From the NCBI RefSeq assembly GCF_023973165.1, contig NZ_CP099547.1:310001-374000 (forward strand): 64,000 bases of DNA, written 5' to 3'. The notes under the pieces are model-generated. The model searched no databases. It saw only the letters and a list, made by a program, of their open reading frames with translations, and was not told the origin of the DNA. Below, piece after piece: positions 63,447-64,000 of this stretch; the first letter of the stretch is position 1, and every line of letters begins with the position of its first letter. The DNA is from Arcanobacterium pinnipediorum. Lineage in GTDB: Bacteria; Actinomycetota; Actinomycetes; Actinomycetales; Actinomycetaceae. Both the position numbers and the translations under genes were made by a program.

Positions 63447-64000
63447 ATGCGGTTGGTAACTGACTACGCTCGGGTGCGTGTGCCTGCCAGTGCAGTGTTG
63501 TGCAGTAATGATCATGGCGAGCACTTAACGGTGGCATTCGACCTTTGGGATGACTATGCGGCAACGGTGACAGTGGCAGAAAGCCGAACTATGGTTACCG
63601 GCCCTAGTAAAGAGGTTGCGCCGCGAAACGCTGACCATCCCACGATCAAGGCCATGTTGGCCACACTTGATCATATCCAGGCTCCGCAGGCTGGGATCGC
63701 GTTGATTGGCCAGACGCAGATACCGCCTGCGGTTGGCTTAGGAGCGCGCTCAGCGGCAATCGTGGCAGGTATCAACTTGGTTCGAGCATTAGTGGGCGAT
63801 CCGGCAGATTTTACCGATGATGATGCGTGTGATTTAGCGATTTCGTTGGGCGCTTCGCCGTGGCGAGTTCACGCGATTATTTCTGGTGGAACGAGTTTGG
63901 GATGGAGTAGTGGTCAAAGTCAGGGGAGATTGATTCTACCGTTGAGTTCTGCGTTGCCAGTTACGTTACTTGTATCTGAGCCACGTTCGACGGCGGATAG
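63447..64000 (+). CDS. thrB: GHMP kinase, homoserine kinase-like (partial)
   Basis: The frame from ATG 63447 stays open for 184 codons to the right edge. It has the GHMP kinase start YARVRVPASAVLCSNDHGEH, where ThrB normally reads PASxANLGPGFD, and then the phosphate-loop region PPAVGLGARSAAIVAGINLV, where ThrB reads PxxxGLGSSAAA. A later stretch has SPWRVHAIISGGTSLGW. The order argS then thrB fits the amino-acid locus of Actinobacteria, usually argS, lysA, hom, thrC, thrB. The two signature motifs are altered, so activity is uncertain. Another GHMP kinase is possible. The gene is truncated by the window edge. Confidence 0.7.
   Translation, partial: MRLVTDYARVRVPASAVLCSNDHGEHLTVAFDLWDDYAATVTVAESRTMVTGPSKEVAPRNADHPTIKAMLATLDHIQAPQAGIALIGQTQIPPAVGLGARSAAIVAGINLVRALVGDPADFTDDDACDLAISLGASPWRVHAIISGGTSLGWSSGQSQGRLILPLSSALPVTLLVSEPRSTAD

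Overview
The window looks like a chromosomal segment of a medium-GC Actinomycetota, most likely an Actinomycetaceae relative such as Arcanobacterium or Trueperella (inference). Support: a fused Kgd-type 2-oxoglutarate dehydrogenase, a SigH/RsrA-type sigma/anti-sigma pair beside a 24-residue bL37 gene, actinobacterial neighbours of secA and aroA-rsgA (an Rv3235-like gene, a DUF6912-like gene, a BldC/excisionase-like HTH gene), GTG starts, DtxR-like iron boxes and HtaA haem-binding domains.

Layout. 1-5.7 kb: end of the nuo operon (nuoM tail, nuoN), a polyprenyl diphosphate synthase, then secA. 5.7-10.4 kb: small actinobacterial genes (Rv3235-like, LysM protein, unknown protein, HTH protein, SAF protein, CpaE/ParA-like ATPase, DUF6912-like). 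10.4-16.4 kb: sbcC-sbcD and a soluble PAS protein. 16.4-21.1 kb: a five-gene minus-strand operon behind a TPP riboswitch (APH-fold kinase, lipoprotein SBP, permease, ATPase and a second THI5/NMT1-like protein without a signal peptide), i.e. a thiamine or thiamine-precursor salvage unit. 21.2-24.3 kb: rsgA, aroA and a DoxX-like gene. 24.4-28.9 kb: a FadR/GntR regulator divergent from nanK-nanE-nagB-nagA (amino-sugar catabolism). 28.9-30.2 kb: sigH-like, rsrA-like, bL37.

30.2-33.6 kb is decayed and accessory: a small membrane protein, a DUF2599 secreted-protein pseudogene with three lesions, a transposase remnant, then an SPFH/ribbon-helix-helix pair behind a perfect 22-bp-arm palindrome. 33.6-37.5 kb holds two related polytopic membrane proteins flanking a divergently transcribed SRPBCC-like protein; no function is known to me. 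37.6-44.9 kb is a haem uptake locus: a large sortase-type surface protein with four HtaA domains plus leucine-rich repeats, then HmuT-HmuU-HmuV, with DtxR-like boxes upstream. 45-49.6 kb: an SGNH-fold protein lacking the usual catalytic Ser, and kgd, a TPP-dependent enzyme. 49.7-54 kb: two CNNM/CBS proteins, an M23 peptidase, a GDPD. 54.2-57.6 kb: a ferric iron ABC transporter behind another DtxR-like box. 57.7-61.4 kb: an MFS transporter, about 1.1 kb of repeat-rich non-coding DNA and an apparently intact IS1249-type element. 61.5-64 kb: tRNA-Arg(CCG), argS and the start of a divergent thrB-like GHMP kinase running off the edge.

Common themes are iron and haem acquisition under probable DtxR control, TPP-regulated thiamine salvage, and cell-envelope housekeeping. 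All family calls come from reading motifs; no database search was run.
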